Below the pieces are notes generated by a model, which was not told where the DNA came from, did not search any database, and saw only the letters and a program-made list of their open reading frames with translations. 64,000 nt of DNA from Sinonovacula constricta (Eukaryota > Mollusca > Bivalvia > Cardiida > Solecurtidae), in contig CM017558.1 of assembly GCA_007844125.1 (NCBI GenBank), positions 22,955,915 to 23,019,914 on the forward strand, given 5' to 3'. The position numbers and the translations under genes are program-made. Positions 48,375 through 61,691 of this stretch are shown here, in pieces (position 1 is the stretch's first letter; each line of letters starts with the position of its first letter).

Positions 48375-48787
48375 GACCACAGAGAGAAAGGAAAATTGAT
48401 TGCATATGTTAATAAGGTGCTGTAATTAAATTAAGTGTTACATATTCGAGGGTCTTAAGACAAACAACATCGGTTCATCTCTTTTTGTCTTATGGTGACC
48501 AATGAAAATGCATAAAACGTTACTCAAATACGCCAATATGCGCAAATACGCCAAAGGAGAAACACTCCGCAAACTGAAATCCTCTCTAAACTGAAATTTT
48601 CTGCTGTTCTGGAACACTTCCGGTTTAGGGAGTTCCTACTGTATATAAGAAAAAATGAAAAAACAGTATCACCTGCTTTACAAGATGAAAGTGACCATAC
48701 AGCTTGGTTGCCAACTTCTCTCAGACGTCCATCTTTCTCTTCCTTGAACACATCAAGATCTTGACTAGCTGTGAACTTGGTTGCCAT
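46234..48787 (-). CDS. Anapc10: ANAPC10 / DOC1, anaphase-promoting complex subunit 10 (three exons)
   Basis: This is the DOC-domain subunit of the anaphase-promoting complex; with the co-activator it helps recognise D-box substrates for ubiquitination in mitosis. The exons are 48673-48787, 48017-48179 and 46234-46498, with phases 1 and 2, encoding 180 residues against 185 in human. Diagnostic blocks are nearly identical to animal APC10: REVGNQAVWSLSSCKAG, YWQSDGPQPHLVNIQFRRKT, ADESYTPNR, and RTFMIQIAILSNHQNGRDTH. The start is MATKFTASQD at 48787; an in-frame upstream Met at 48802 adds five residues without support. The C-terminus ends in NMRAYLR, resembling the family's terminal Ile-Arg tail, with Leu for Ile. 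Introns are about 0.5 and 1.5 kb. It is the best-supported gene in the window. Confidence 0.97.
48017..48179 (-). CDS. Anapc10: ANAPC10 exon 2
   Basis: Encodes GFGVEQLRDE to SYTPN plus two bases of Arg. The acceptor is TACATTGCAG and the donor GTGAGA. It holds most of the DOC beta-sandwich. Confidence 0.97.
48328..48373. repeat. (GACA)n microsatellite in ANAPC10 intron 1
   Basis: About eleven CAGA/GACA units with few changes. Confidence 0.9.
48673..48787 (-). CDS. Anapc10: ANAPC10 exon 1
   Basis: Encodes MATKFTASQD to SSCKAG. The donor GTGATACTG lies below 48673; it ends in phase 1. Confidence 0.95.
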
Positions 48788-49244
48788 TATTCTGAGGTGC
48801 AAGAAACAATATATTTGTTAGTTTTGTTTTTGTTAGTTTTGTTTTTGTTACATTGCACCTACAGAATTATATTCATATTGCAATAGCTAATTATTGGTGG
48901 AGGAAGACCCACAAACATACTAGTTCTGAGCAGAACCATAACTTGAAGCCTGGTGTTAGATCTTTGGTGTTTGGAAAAAAGGTTGCATGCGATACATCTG
49001 AACCCTGGGTCTATTTGGCCTTCAGTACAACTGTGAAATTAGTCAGAAGGGGTGATGTATTCAAGTTTTCACATTACATTCTTGAAGAATTCATTTCTTC
49101 TAACGTGTTAAATTATTACACATGAGAACAGACAAAGGCATCGTTTCTGTTGTCTGTCAAAACAATATGGTGCCTCACTATTATTTGTACGCAATGGGTA
49201 TCATGAACAAAAACCATCAATACCAGCATTAAAAAGTGATATTA

Positions 49245-50126
49245 CTGTGAAAGCATTTTATTTCGTTGGGCATTTAATTTTGTGGAATTCGTGGGCAAGA
49301 CAATCCACGAATTTAAGTACCAACAATATAAAATCCCCTCGGTTAGACTTTCGAATGCTAGATTTACTTGTAAATCATGTCAACATATTTTAACTAAACA
49401 GGACATAAAGCTCAAACATACAGACGATTTCACCACACTTTATTCACATTGTATTCATAGAACGATTAAACATGTTTACGAACATAAGCCATTCAATCAT
49501 GAAAAACGATCAATGCTAAGTAATTTTATACTGTAATATATACACGAGCACTTTAAACTAAAGCACATCGTACAGGTAATTTTACAACATTTTGTCACAA
49601 CACAACACAATGACACTAGCACAGGCCTGCCTCCCGGAACCCCGCAACGATCAATTCGGTCTTCGCTTCTACATGAGCGTGTTTACTCAAGGGTCTGTTT
49701 TGTGTCAGTTTGCATAGTACGCTAATTGGCGTTAATTGACAGTCAATGGCTTCGTTAAATTAGACCCTTAAAAGTACCTGCACCCCTAAAATCTTTTTGA
49801 ATATAATCCCTTAAATGACATGCTAATTGACAGTTTGGTGTTATAAAAGTCGTCTGATGAGACTCAGCTGTGAAAACATTGACCGGATGCCGTGGATCAA
49901 TATCATCAGGCGTGACGTAAGACAATAGGCAGAGTCATTCGCTAATCCGTAGTTTCGCAATTGACCCTGTTTCAGTGTTAGGCCTCAGTTTCGCATCTGT
50001 CAAAAATCGAAGGTAATTTTTTTTTAATTTCGTGGGTAGGGCAATTCACGAAGTCAAGTACCCACGAATATGCCGTCCTCTTCAAACGACGAAATTTCTG
50101 CCCCACGAAATAAAATGCTTTCACAG
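49245..50126. mobile_element. TA-flanked MITE upstream of ANAPC10
   Basis: Terminal CTGTGAAAGCATTTTATTTC and its inverse, then mirrored TTCGTGGGCAAGACAATCCA / GGGTAGGGCAATTCACGAA. TA on both sides. No transposase. Confidence 0.8.
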
Positions 50127-52067
50127 TACTTGACTGAAAAAGTTGTAACTTGAGATGATTTTGATTCTTAGCCAGAATTCGATACTGTTCACTTCACTTG
50201 AAAATATATAAAATTGTCCTCTCTGCTACCACGGCAATTAATTTTGCTCCAAAATTAAAATAATAAACATAGTTTAATTGTTTCTCTTTTTTATACACAG
50301 AAGAATTGTGCCATTTTAAATGTTAGCATCTAAACTAAACTAAAGTTGCTTGTTTAAAATTTTATCGTAATAAAACAGTGTCAACAGTCGACAGATGGCA
50401 CTACGTAAATAATGGACTTTTCAGATTATTGCAATAGCAGGAATAATGTGATACCAGCTATTTGTGAAAATGATAAATGATTAAATGCACTCAATTTCAG
50501 TTGTTTAATACTTATAACAGATTTATATGTGTATTTATATGTGTATATGTATACATATATATATTTTTGCCCTATTCCTATAATTTTGTGCCTCTTACAT
50601 TCGAAAATCGTGTATGTGCACAACAGGGCATGTTTCTAAATTTGTTTTGGGGTTCAAAATGCAGAATGCCATCAACATTAAACATTTATTCAACAAACCA
50701 AATAAATTAACATTACTGACTAAAAATAACTTTCATTATTTCTGTTGACCTTCAACATCAGAATCAGTCAGAAGCTGTCTTATCAATTTCGTGGCTCTGA
50801 TTAGCTAATCTATTTTTAGTAACACATAATTTCCAGGTCGCTTACTTATACTGAATAACACTAATTAGAGTACACTCTTTATGGTAATAATTGGTATTTC
50901 CTAGTGTTTGTTTTTTTTATTAAAAACATGCGTGTTCTGTCATCACTGTTATTTTGTTTAAACATGAATTTCCAGAAGTTAACTATATAAGGAATATAAA
51001 ACTGCAACTTTCCGAATTGTGTGTAGTCTATGGTAGGCACAAAATAGATTATTTACCGGTCATATGACATAACAATATGGCTGCTGGAAGTTGCCAGGGT
51101 GAATGTAATGAGCAAAATAATTAAATATTTGTTGGAATTGGGGAGTTTAAATATTTTGTATAGGTTTGTTGTATCATTTATGGTAGTTTTACCCGGATGT
51201 TATTATAAGTAGCAGTAAATGTTTTTTTTCACATTTTTTCCAATCTTACAATCCTCCGTGAAAATTTTGGTAAACTTGTACAGAATTTGAGCACATGTTT
51301 GCACAGCACTCACATTATTTCTACAGCCATGAAATCGATAGGAAGCCACAAATCAATAGGAATAAACCATATAAATATATATATAAAGCTCAAAAGGTGT
51401 TAAATGTTCGCAATTCCTAAACAAATATTGTTTCGAATCTGGTACATGAAAGATTCACATTGTCTCTTATATGGTTCACATCATCTCTTAAATGCGAAAA
51501 GTGGTTCACCTCGTCTTGAAATGAAAATGGGTTCACATCGTCCCGGTTCACATCATCCGTGTTCCGTACAAGCAAGGACAAACTAGGATAATTGTTAATT
51601 CTTAGTACCAAAGATAAATGTCAGTGGAGAATATATCAAAATGCCAGTGTCTGCTTAAGCAAACAATTTAGAATTCAATCAACTAGAAATAAATCGAATT
51701 TGAAAAGGACAATACTGTCAACTGCATGAATCAGAGTCACTATCCGTATACAGCTCTACTTTCGAAACCAAAGTCACAATTACTTCTAGCGTTAATAAAA
51801 AATATTTTACTAAAAAAATATTCGTACATCTTTATATCAGCTCAAGGCGCATACGTTTTCTTCTTTCAACATCATAAGAAACTTCAAAAGTGAAACCGGA
51901 AACGGAAACTGCTCGGTGAATTAAGAATAATCCGGCATTCAATAATCATGCAAACTGGCGAGCAACAATGCTGGTTCACATAATGCAGCCAGCATTTGTA
52001 GCGTGTCGCTTGCCAGTGTGATGTAGGATACGGATTTTAGTACGTCACTTGAGATAGCTTTACAACA

Positions 52068-52082
52068 ATGGCATTTGATGAG
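52068..52082 (+). CDS. Nxt1: Candidate NXT first coding exon (MAFDE)
   Basis: ATG GCA TTT GAT GAG is followed by GTAATC, with start context ACAACAATGG. It joins in phase 0 to 60207, giving MAFDEQSTHNRVEQACSAAQ, which aligns in length and start with human NXT1 (MASVDFKTYVDQA). An ACGTCA motif lies about 20 bases upstream (52042-52047). The intron would be about 8.1 kb and would contain the repeat block. It is a short match, so it is tentative. Confidence 0.4.
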
Positions 52083-52399
52083 GTAATCCAGCATTTAAAA
52101 TACGTTGATTGGTCTACCGCCTGTGTATATGTCACTAAATATGTCTCTTTTTTTCAATGATTACACCTTTATGATGTCTGACTGATCTTTGAAAAATTCA
52201 AGCTTTGATTCATGCATGTTTTGTTATGATTATGCATGTCAAAATGTACCCAAACAAAAATGTACCCAAACTGAAACGTACCCTTAAATTTCTTGTTAAA
52301 ATGTTACAAAGTTAAAGTTGAAACGTTCCCAGAAGCTTGTGTATGTGATGTTGTTCCTTGTAAATATTATTGTCGCATGTGGGTTTCTTTTCGGGTATG

Positions 52400-55300
52400 A
52401 CTATTTACCGGATATGAATTCATATCCGCGGATATGAATACTGGGTACTGAAATGAACGTAAAAATCATTATTTACACCCATTAATGTTATATTTATGCC
52501 TGTTTTTGTTAACATTATGTATCAGGGTCCGACGTTATCTTTTTTGAAAGCCGGACCAGTGGTCCAGTAACTTAGAAAACTTATTAGCCTTGACCTAATC
52601 TGGACTAGACCAAAATGTAAAACGCATAATACACATACAAGTCATACAAATTGTTATATGAGTTCAAGCATTGTGTTGCAATAACATACTAATATAACTA
52701 AGTGTGAGACATTAATGTCTAGAAAATTAGTATGAAACTTAATATTATATTAATGCAACTTAGGTATGATTATACTTAATTTTCTTGTCTAATATAGGTA
52801 TCATACATTGGTACTTATGTGACTAGAAAGTTAAGTATGACCATACTTACATGACTAGACGTTTTCACACAACTGAACAGACTAGACTCACATGACTGAT
52901 TGTCAACCTGTTTATTTCCCCAGTATATAATGCAACAAAAGTAGTGAGTGGTGAGCTGTACTAAAGATCATATTTTTGTTGGTGAGATATATGGGATTCA
53001 GATTCAGAATGCCTCTTTATATTATCGATTCTGAAAATGTCTGTACCGACAACAAATCCTCCACACTGTTCATACTCTATGCATGTCTTACAAAACATAA
53101 CATTGCATTTCAAAAGCTATGCACCTAAACTCATCTGTTCATTTTGGACAAAACGATCTTATCTGCTTTGTTTTGTCATACATTTTTTTTTAAGAATTCT
53201 TCATCTTTTCTTTTTGTCGTCTTTTTTTGTCGGAAAAACCGAAATTAAATCAATTGCTCGACATTTTGTGTCGTCTGCGCATAGTGCGTTATGAACAAAC
53301 TATATAATAGTCTGTTATCGTAATACTTGGGATCCCAACATTACAGAGATTATTCGTGCTTTAGAATCCCTCGCATTTTTATTTATATAATATAAAAAAT
53401 TTATAGGACTGCTCTGTACACATTAGAAAATAAGAAGTTAGATGAAGAAATAAGCATTCGTATCCTGCTTAACAATTATTATAAGTATTACAACATTGGA
53501 TATTTGACAAGTGTGTGGGGACAAAGCCTCATTCTGAAAACACCAGCCAACGAGTTAACGCATGTCAAGATTGTTACTAAATATACCGCTAAATATATAG
53601 CACACACGTGTTTCCCAAGAAACTGTATCAACAAGTGTCAATAACCATAATAATTTTTTTTTTTAACTTTTGATTCATTCATAGGCAGATTTTCAGCGAA
53701 CTTTGTCCGATTTAGAACATGACCAGTCGGTCCAGTTAGCCTAGGACTAAGCTAGACCAGACCGCCGATTTACTTGCGAATGTCGTTCGGTCAGGCCTTA
53801 ATGTCAAACCCTGTGTATTTTCTATAAATAAAATTAATTTACATAAGGTGTTCTCATATTAAATGTAATTGTGATTGATGTAATAAAAATAGACATATCA
53901 GAATTTATATCCGTGGACATAGAGGGTACGGATAGAAACATTAAAATTGCCATCTGCAGCATTGTTTGTTTTATTTCTGTTAATTTTTATATAATGTAAT
54001 TAATTTAATTACTTTTACACCTTTTAAAGAAGTATACCTTTTGCACACGTTTTCTGTTAATGAATATTTCGATAACTGCACAGAAGTTCATATCTGTGCG
54101 AGGTACTGATATGAACATAAAAATCAATATCTTTACCACTAATAGATGTTTTTTTTTTGTTTTTTTTGTTCATATGGTAATATAATTATGTTTAAATTAA
54201 TTCAATCATTTTTATGTAATTCTACAAGTCTTTACATAATTGTTGTTATTAAATATACCCATAGCTGAGTCTGAGTTCATATCCGTAGGCATACAAGGTA
54301 TGGATATGAACGTAAAAATCATTATTTACACCCATTTATGTTATATTTTTGAGTTTTACGAAAATTCATTGCATTTTCTATCAATACATTAATTTTACTT
54401 GGGTATTTTCATATAACTTACAACTATAATTGATTGATTCAATGAAGAAAGAAAAAAGCTATAAGGTAAGATATATCAGTTTCATGTTTAGCCAGACCGA
54501 AGTTCATATGATTGTACAAACGGCATGAATGTAAAACACTGAAAATCATTATCTGCAGCATGATTTCTTTCCTGTTTATGTTGATATTACTATATTTAAT
54601 TCTTCAGACCCTTGTTTAAAGGTCTAAATGACTCTTCCTTAAATTAGAATAATCAATATTTATCAATTTAAGTACGTGGTAAATTATAATAGACCCATTG
54701 AACAGGGATAATAACATTAATTTACTTTACAGTATTGTACCTTATATTTGTGCTCTTTTTTATTGTGGATAGCCAATTCTTAAATGAACCATAAGGTTGT
54801 ATAAAACTTTATAACCGTCTTTACCTAATAGTTCATTGTTTAGATATATGCAAATATATATACACAAAAATCAGAAGCTAAGGTGCGGATATGTACATGC
54901 CAAAGTATTTGATATTTCTGTGATAAATGTAAACCAATGTTTTTGTGGTGTAAATAATCAATTAAATGATGTATGTTCGTACTGATATAAATGTTTTTGT
55001 AATTATGAAATATAATGGTAAATTTGTATCTGCAGACATACAGAGTACAGATGTAAACATCAAAACGATATATACACCATTGTTGGTTGTATATCTGTTT
55101 AATGTATTGCAACGCAACCATTTTTAAACAACAAAAATTCTTTGAAACTTTACAAGTCTAAACATAATCGTAATTAATGAACATATCAACAGGTATACCA
55201 AAGTTCATATCCTTGGACATGCAGGATATGCTGTATACAGATAGAAAAATCAAAATAACGAAATTACTGTATCCATTATTGTTTTACATTTGGTAATTGT

Positions 55301-55450
55301 AATTCAACCACTTTTTTTTTCAAACCATTATCACTGTCCGTTTTTTAAATAATACATTGCAAGCAATATCTCTACACAAAAATACATGCTCTTGGGCATG
55401 ATACAGATATGAAAATTGGCATCACTTTTTCTTGAAACATTGTTTTTTTT
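52400..55450. repeat. Degenerate tandem repeats of about 200 bp
   Basis: The module GTTCATATCCGTGGACATAC ... GGATATGAACGTAAAAATCA ... TTTACACCCATTAATG recurs, altered, near 52420, 53905, 54090, 54285, 54505, 55025 and 55205. A related end piece (ATAAACTCTGGTGCAG, TTTATATGCAAT) recurs at 56925, 57105 and 57255, beyond the minisatellite. Confidence 0.7.
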
Positions 55451-55559
55451 TAATGATATGAAATACTGGTAGCGGATAAGAAAAAGAAAATATTTGATAC
55501 GATCATGGAGATATGGTAGTTAATAACGGATATATGAAATGTGATTGAGGAGGTATTTG

Positions 55560-56925
55560 ATACAGGTATGGTGATACAGGATTTTAAATGGAGATACATG
55601 ATATAGACATGGGGATGGTGGACATAGAAATGAAGGACATGGGGATACATGACATGAACATGGGGATACAGAAAATGGACATGGTGATGCAGGACATGGA
55701 CATGGGAGATACAAGACATGGACATAATAATACATGACACAGACATGGTGATACAGGACATGGACATAATAATACAGGACACGGGCAAAATAATACAGGA
55801 CACGGACATGGCGATACAGGACATGGCCATAATAACACATGACATGGACATGGTGATACTAGACATGGACATAATAATAGAGGGCACGGACATGGTAATA
55901 CAGGACATGAACATAATAATATAGAACATAATAATAGAGGACACGGACATGGTGATACAGGACATGGACATAATAATAGAGGACACGGACATGGTGATAC
56001 AGGACATGAACATAATAATATAGAACGCAGACATGGTGATACAGGACATGGACATAATAATAGAGGACACGGACATGGTGATACAGGACATGAACATAAT
56101 AATATAGAACGCAGACATGGTGATACAGGACATGGACATGCTAATATAGAACACGGACATGGTGACACAGGACATGGACATAATAATAGAGGACACAGAC
56201 ATGGTGATACAGGACATGGACATAATGATAGAGGACACAGACATGGTGATATAGGACATGGAAATAAAAATAGAGAACACGGACATAATAATACAGGACT
56301 CGGACATGGTGATACAGGACATGAACACAATAATACAGAACACGGACATGGTGATACAAGACATGGACATGCTGATACAGGACATGGGCATAATAACATA
56401 TGACACGGACATGGGGATACAAGACATGGACGTATTAATACAGGACACAGACATGGTGATCCAGGACATGGACACAATAATACCGAAAATGGACATGGTG
56501 ATACAAGACATGGTCATGGTGATACAGGACATGGACATTGTGATACAGGACATGACCATGGTTATACAGGACATGGACATGGTGATACAGGACATGACCA
56601 TGGTGATACAGGACATGGACATGGTGATACAGGACATGGACATGGTGATACAAGACATGACCATGGTGATACAGGACATGACCATGGTGATACAGGACAT
56701 GGACATGGTGATACAGGACATGGACATGGTGATACAGGACATGACCATGGTGATACAGGACATGACCATGGTGATACAGGACATGACCATGGTGATACAA
56801 GACATGACCATGGTGATACAGGACATGACCATGATGATACAGGACATGACCATGGTGATACAGGACATGACCATGGTGATACAGGACATGACCATGGTGA
56901 TACAGGACATGACCATGGACATGAA
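55560..56925. repeat. Minisatellite with 21-bp unit
   Basis: About 65 units of GGTGATACAGGACATGRMCAT; the 56500-56925 part is nearly homogeneous and the 55560-56300 part more varied (ATAATAATA-containing units). Because 21 is a multiple of three and the unit lacks stops, frames stay open on both strands (to 511 codons), with products periodic in seven residues (MSCITMV, HVLYHHG, DMTMVIQ). I treat these as non-coding. Confidence 0.93.
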
Positions 56926-57329
56926 CTCTGGTGCAGCTATATATGTACAATAATTATGTAAAGGTGTGTAAACTTTAATGAACATGAGTTTTATTAATTA
57001 AAAATAATAATATTGCATCAAAGTAAACAGGAATTTTGCAAATTATGTTGTAGATAATAATTTCAACATTCATGACTGCATTCCTGTAGGCTATGTCCAC
57101 AGATATAAACTCTGGAGTGGCTATATTTATATGCAATGATTATGAAATGGAGTTTTATTAATTTAAACATAGTAACATTGCATCAAAGTAAACAAGAATA
57201 ATACAAATTAAGTTGTAGATAAGGATTTTACCTTCGTATCCATACCCCAAGGATATAAACTCTGGTGCAGATATATTTATATGCAATATTTATGCAAAGG
57301 CATCTACATCTTCATGAGAGGGAGTTTTA

Positions 57330-58570
57330 GTAATTAAAAATAAAAGTTTATTGATGATGCTGCCACTGAGTTATGGTGATGACGAGTCACGTGCATATTT
57401 AGGCTGGTTGTTCCTACAATGTATTTCACAGGCACAACATAATGTTGACACAATGCAACATCATCATCATTTTTTGTTGTTGATCTGTCTACTTTCAGCC
57501 AGAAATGGCCCCACACATCACTCTTTGCCATTTAATTTAGCATTCTTTAAAAAAACAATTGGCTCGGCCACATTGTTAACAATTGGCAACGATCGTGTTC
57601 GAGTATATTGCTGAGCAATAGGTAATAATCATGTTGTAAATAATAATATAATAATATAATAATATTTTGCAACGAAATATCTCATAACAGTGTGGCTACT
57701 TAAAGTAAATGCTATGCTCAATAACATTTATGATCTATGCAATAGGGGTTTTACTTAAATTCAGAAATTGTGCCGATAAGTCAAATGTTTGCTTAAAACT
57801 CTTATTGTAAGGTATGCTGCAAATGCAAATCGAGTATACCACACTTCCCTGGCTTTTTGGAATGAACTCACATGGGTTCGACTATCAGACTAAATTTTCA
57901 GTCGCTTAAGGCGATCGCTTTTCATCAGTATGAGCATCCTTGAACTGCATGTACAAAATGGCAGCTGCTACCTAAGTCTACAAAATATCATAAAAAAACG
58001 GTAAGGTCATTGTGTGTCGCAGTGCAGTATTGACTTTATTCAGTATTGCAATATACTGTTATATCGCAACAGCCCTAGATAAAATAGTAGAAGAGTTAAT
58101 GTAAAAAGTGGAGAAGGAAGTTACTTGATAAGTAAAATAACATGCAAATATCTAAACAAAATGAAAAAGGATGAAATTGCTCTTGTAGACTCAGTAGCTC
58201 AGTATGCATTTCCTTAATAAAAGAATAAATATATTAAAAAAACAAAAACCTTTCATACCAGGTGATAATACATTTTCAAAGCTGCATTGAGATAATTGCT
58301 GAATACCATTGCATGGTATGATCCAAGTTATTTTTTTCATCTTAAATAGATGTTTACAGTGCAAGGTCTGTAGAGTATGTTCACTATTCTTTTTTTTACT
58401 TCAACCTAAGGATAGAGCCGTTCCATTTCTTTGACCGTATCACTGTATTGTAGACCTTGTAGGATTTTATATGATAGTTTGCTGAAGGTGAAACACAAAT
58501 GTTTATGGCTTAATTAACTATGCTGTTTGCACATGTATTGATGTGTGAATTAGACAACAGACACTTAAGG
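57330..58570. other. No gene seen between repeats and SINE-A5
   Basis: AT-rich DNA in the presumed NXT intron; open frames at 57334-57614 lack any recognised domain. Confidence 0.5.
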
Positions 58571-58580
58571 AATTTCAGAT

Positions 58581-58863
58581 AAGTACCAGCCGCAAGAGCA
58601 TGGTGTGGTAGAGCATGGGCTTGCGGATCAGGAGGTCGTGGGTTCGGACCCTGGCTGGGTCAAACCAAAGACTTTAAAGTTGGTAGTAGTGGCTTCCCTC
58701 CTAACGCTCGGGGCTAAGGGGACAGCATTACACCTGACTTATCAGTGTCAGTATAATGGACCAGCCGGGTTCAGTCCCTGGGCACCTCATAAGTGCCCCT
58801 GTACTATAATGATAGAATGTGTCGCTGCACAGTATCAGCAAAAATGCTGGCTAATAGCATAGC
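58581..58863 (+). mobile_element. SINE-A5, full length
   Basis: The head has GTGGTAGAGC and a B box GGTTCGGACCC; the body is as in A1. Target-site duplication AATTTCAGAT at 58571-58580 and 58864-58873. Confidence 0.85.
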
Positions 58864-60206
58864 AATTTCAGATTAAGAGGAGCTGGGACTGGAGGATACA
58901 TATAGGTACTGAAAAATTGCAACATACATCATGTATTTATAAAAATTAAAATACACTGTATAAATGCAATATTAAAACTGGAAAATTCTATCGAGACAGA
59001 ACTCATCTCCGGCAATCCAGAAATCAAAATTTTCCTGTGGGAGCAGTGTCAGCCCCCAATTTAGTGCAAAAATATACAAAATCAACATTTTTTAAAAAGT
59101 CTTTTATTTTACATGTCTTAAATGTACCGGTATCATAAATTGCATGTACAAATGGAATAAGCATTAATATTACGGTAAAAGCCTAGATTTGCCCCTTAAA
59201 TGGAAACTGCAATGAAAGAAAATTAATTAAACACCTTAATATCCTTTATTTAAATAAAACATATTTACAGGTGCATATCTAAAAAAAGATTCAAAGCATG
59301 TGCAAAATAAGAGAGAGTATTAAGAGTAAGAAACTTTTTCTGTCTTTAAGAGTACAATGCAACAAAAGCAAATATGAAAATTAATTAATCCTCCTTCCAT
59401 TAGGAAGCAGTTTAGGAAATGGAACGAAAAAAATTACCAGTAAATGATAATTCAACACTTCATTCACATTGTGTACAAGTGCAACAAGTATTCAAACAAT
59501 ATAAGGATCATAATTATACAATACAATGAGTTAGATGAACTGGAAACGAGTTTCTTCCTAATATTTAGGTCATTGAACTCTGGATTTAATTCCTTTTACA
59601 TTTTAATCCCACCCTAGGGCCAACTGCACCTTGATCACTGTAATAATATTATACCTGGTAAGAAATCAACCCTTACCTTTCTAAGCACAGAATGTTCAGG
59701 CTTCAGTAAATTAGTGCAGATCAAGGTCAGCCATCTCTTCTGAGAGTTGTCTTACCAGGATCTACACTAGATGTTTAGGAGTCTTTTTCAGTAAGTCTTG
59801 TTACCAGTGCACTCAGTTATTAGTATATAGTTAAGAATTTTGTATGAGGGTTGTTAACAAATATAGCAGGGGTAAACTGGGTTAAACCCCTAGAGCAGTT
59901 GACCTAAATCCTACCCCATGCACCAGTGGACTGTTGTTAAAACAAGTTTTGTACCAGAAAATGTCAATCTTTTTTTGGTGCACCTTACCATGTTGATTGT
60001 TTATAACTATGTTATCATGTTTATTTTTTGTCAATTTCTATTTTGCATACAAAACCTGGCAAACATATTCGTTAGAAGATTTTTGTTTGCCTCTAAATCA
60101 ACTTTTGGAAGTTTTCATGAGAAACAAGTTTTCATGTTATTATACGTTGTTGATCCTGGGTGATTATAATGCCTATATACACATTCTATTTAATCACTTC
60201 TTGCAG

Positions 60207-60296
60207 CAGAGCACTCACAATCGTGTGGAGCAAGCATGTTCGGCAGCCCAGGAGTTTTCCAAACTCTTCTACGAGACTCTGGACAAAAAGAGACAT
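60207..60296 (+). CDS. Nxt1: NXT (NTF2-related export protein) internal exon
   Basis: This 90-nt exon runs between a CTTCTTGCAG acceptor and a GTAAGT donor, phase 0. It reads QSTHNRVEQACSAAQEF then SKLFYETLDKKRH. It matches the N-terminal helix of NXT1/NXT2 (human VDQACRAAEEF, YYTTMDKRR), the small NTF2-fold partner of the mRNA export receptor NXF1/TAP at the nuclear pore. The next expected part (LYM...WNGN) was not found before the window end, so either later exons lie beyond 64000 or this is an orphan exon. A second CAG at 60207-60209 makes a possible NAGNAG acceptor that would drop the first Gln. Confidence 0.72.
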
Positions 60297-60396
60297 GTAA
60301 GTGTTCACGATTTATTTATGTTACCATTTTTTTTGCATATCGAAGCTCTTCAATAACAAATGTTTTTAAAAAAAATGGAATTTTTAGTAAAAGGGT

Positions 60397-60630
60397 GCCC
60401 ATTGCATAGTGGCAGATTTTTTGACTTGTAACTCATCTGACTGCTTAGCCTCCTAGCATGTAGGTTCTAGTTCCATTTGGGGTGAAGGGCTTAATGCAGG
60501 AAGGTTTTCCAGCTGACCTGCATTACGTTGGTGGTTCTACCCATTTGACATTTGAATGGGGTCTTCCTCGACCAAAATAGCTGGACTCTGCTATTATGAT
60601 CATAATCGGTTGCTGCAATGTTTTTCTAAA
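60397..60630 (+). mobile_element. SINE-B copy
   Basis: GGGTGCCCATTGCATAGTGG head, GGTGGTTCTACCC body, GATCATAATCGGTTGCTGCAA tail. Located between the NXT exon and the ankyrin gene. Confidence 0.75.
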
Positions 60631-61691
60631 ACAAGACCAAAACAAAATCAAAATAAAGCGAGACATGAAAATAGTGCAGCTCATGATCCAGACATACAGT
60701 AATTGCCTGAACAAATAAACAGGGTTATAAACAGTTAAGTGTCAAACTTGAACAGGTCTAAAGTCTGGTCACTTATTGTCTATACTATAAAAAATAAAAT
60801 GTTGTAAATTGAAGATTACATAATTAATTAAGCAAGGAAAAGGTGTACTTCATATTTAGCTGAATAATTTTACAGTTCCATAAAAGTTCATGATGAGTCC
60901 AATTTATCTGTAATTTAATAACTGTCTTTCTTTCTAATTGCCTGTAGGCATATTTAACTTCTTGCAAGTTAATATAATCATGACAAATTGCATTTTTTAA
61001 CATATTTATTATGGGTTTTATTTTTGATAAAGAAAATGACCCAAATCTGTGATGTTGTGAATTTCGAAAAAAAAAAAATCCCCACTGATTTGGAGAGTTT
61101 TGAAAGAAAGATTTCTGAAATTAAAAATATCAAAATATATATACTTTCTCAATAAGCATAAACACTTTGACAGTTTATATGGAATGTATTGCACTAATAT
61201 TCTTTTTCATTTTGATTAGAACTCTGAAAACATTTTTGGGTATTTTTTCTGCAAATGTAAGGGGGGAAAGTATACTTTTTCCAATAAGGAATATGACTGT
61301 ATGAAAGCTATAAAATTGGCCTGGAGTGAACCCTGTATCGTTCAGGTATTATCTCGCAAATATCTTTACTCAAAGTTGGTGAAATGACATTGAATGCTAA
61401 GGACTCATCATGTGCTTTTATTTTCAGAGTTGAATGGCATGTTGAGGACTGAGGGACCAATGGTTTCAACATTCAGCCATATCAGCTCACTGGAATTACA
61501 TTCTAAGATCCACTTTTTTGTGATAACAACTATAATTTCCAATATATAAAGAAATTGTGATATGTACAATTCCTAAGCATCATTTTGTGTTATCTTTGTT
61601 AAATAATTAAAACTGGGTTTAAATAGAAAAGAATTCTACTATAACTAGTTGTTAATTATTGCTAAACTCACATACTTGAATAACATCAAAA

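Noticed and set aside
55450..56985. Long open frames of 511, 297, 231 and 171 codons on both strands
   Set aside because: They are by-products of a stop-free 21-bp repeat; the products are pure seven-residue repeats in several overlapping frames.
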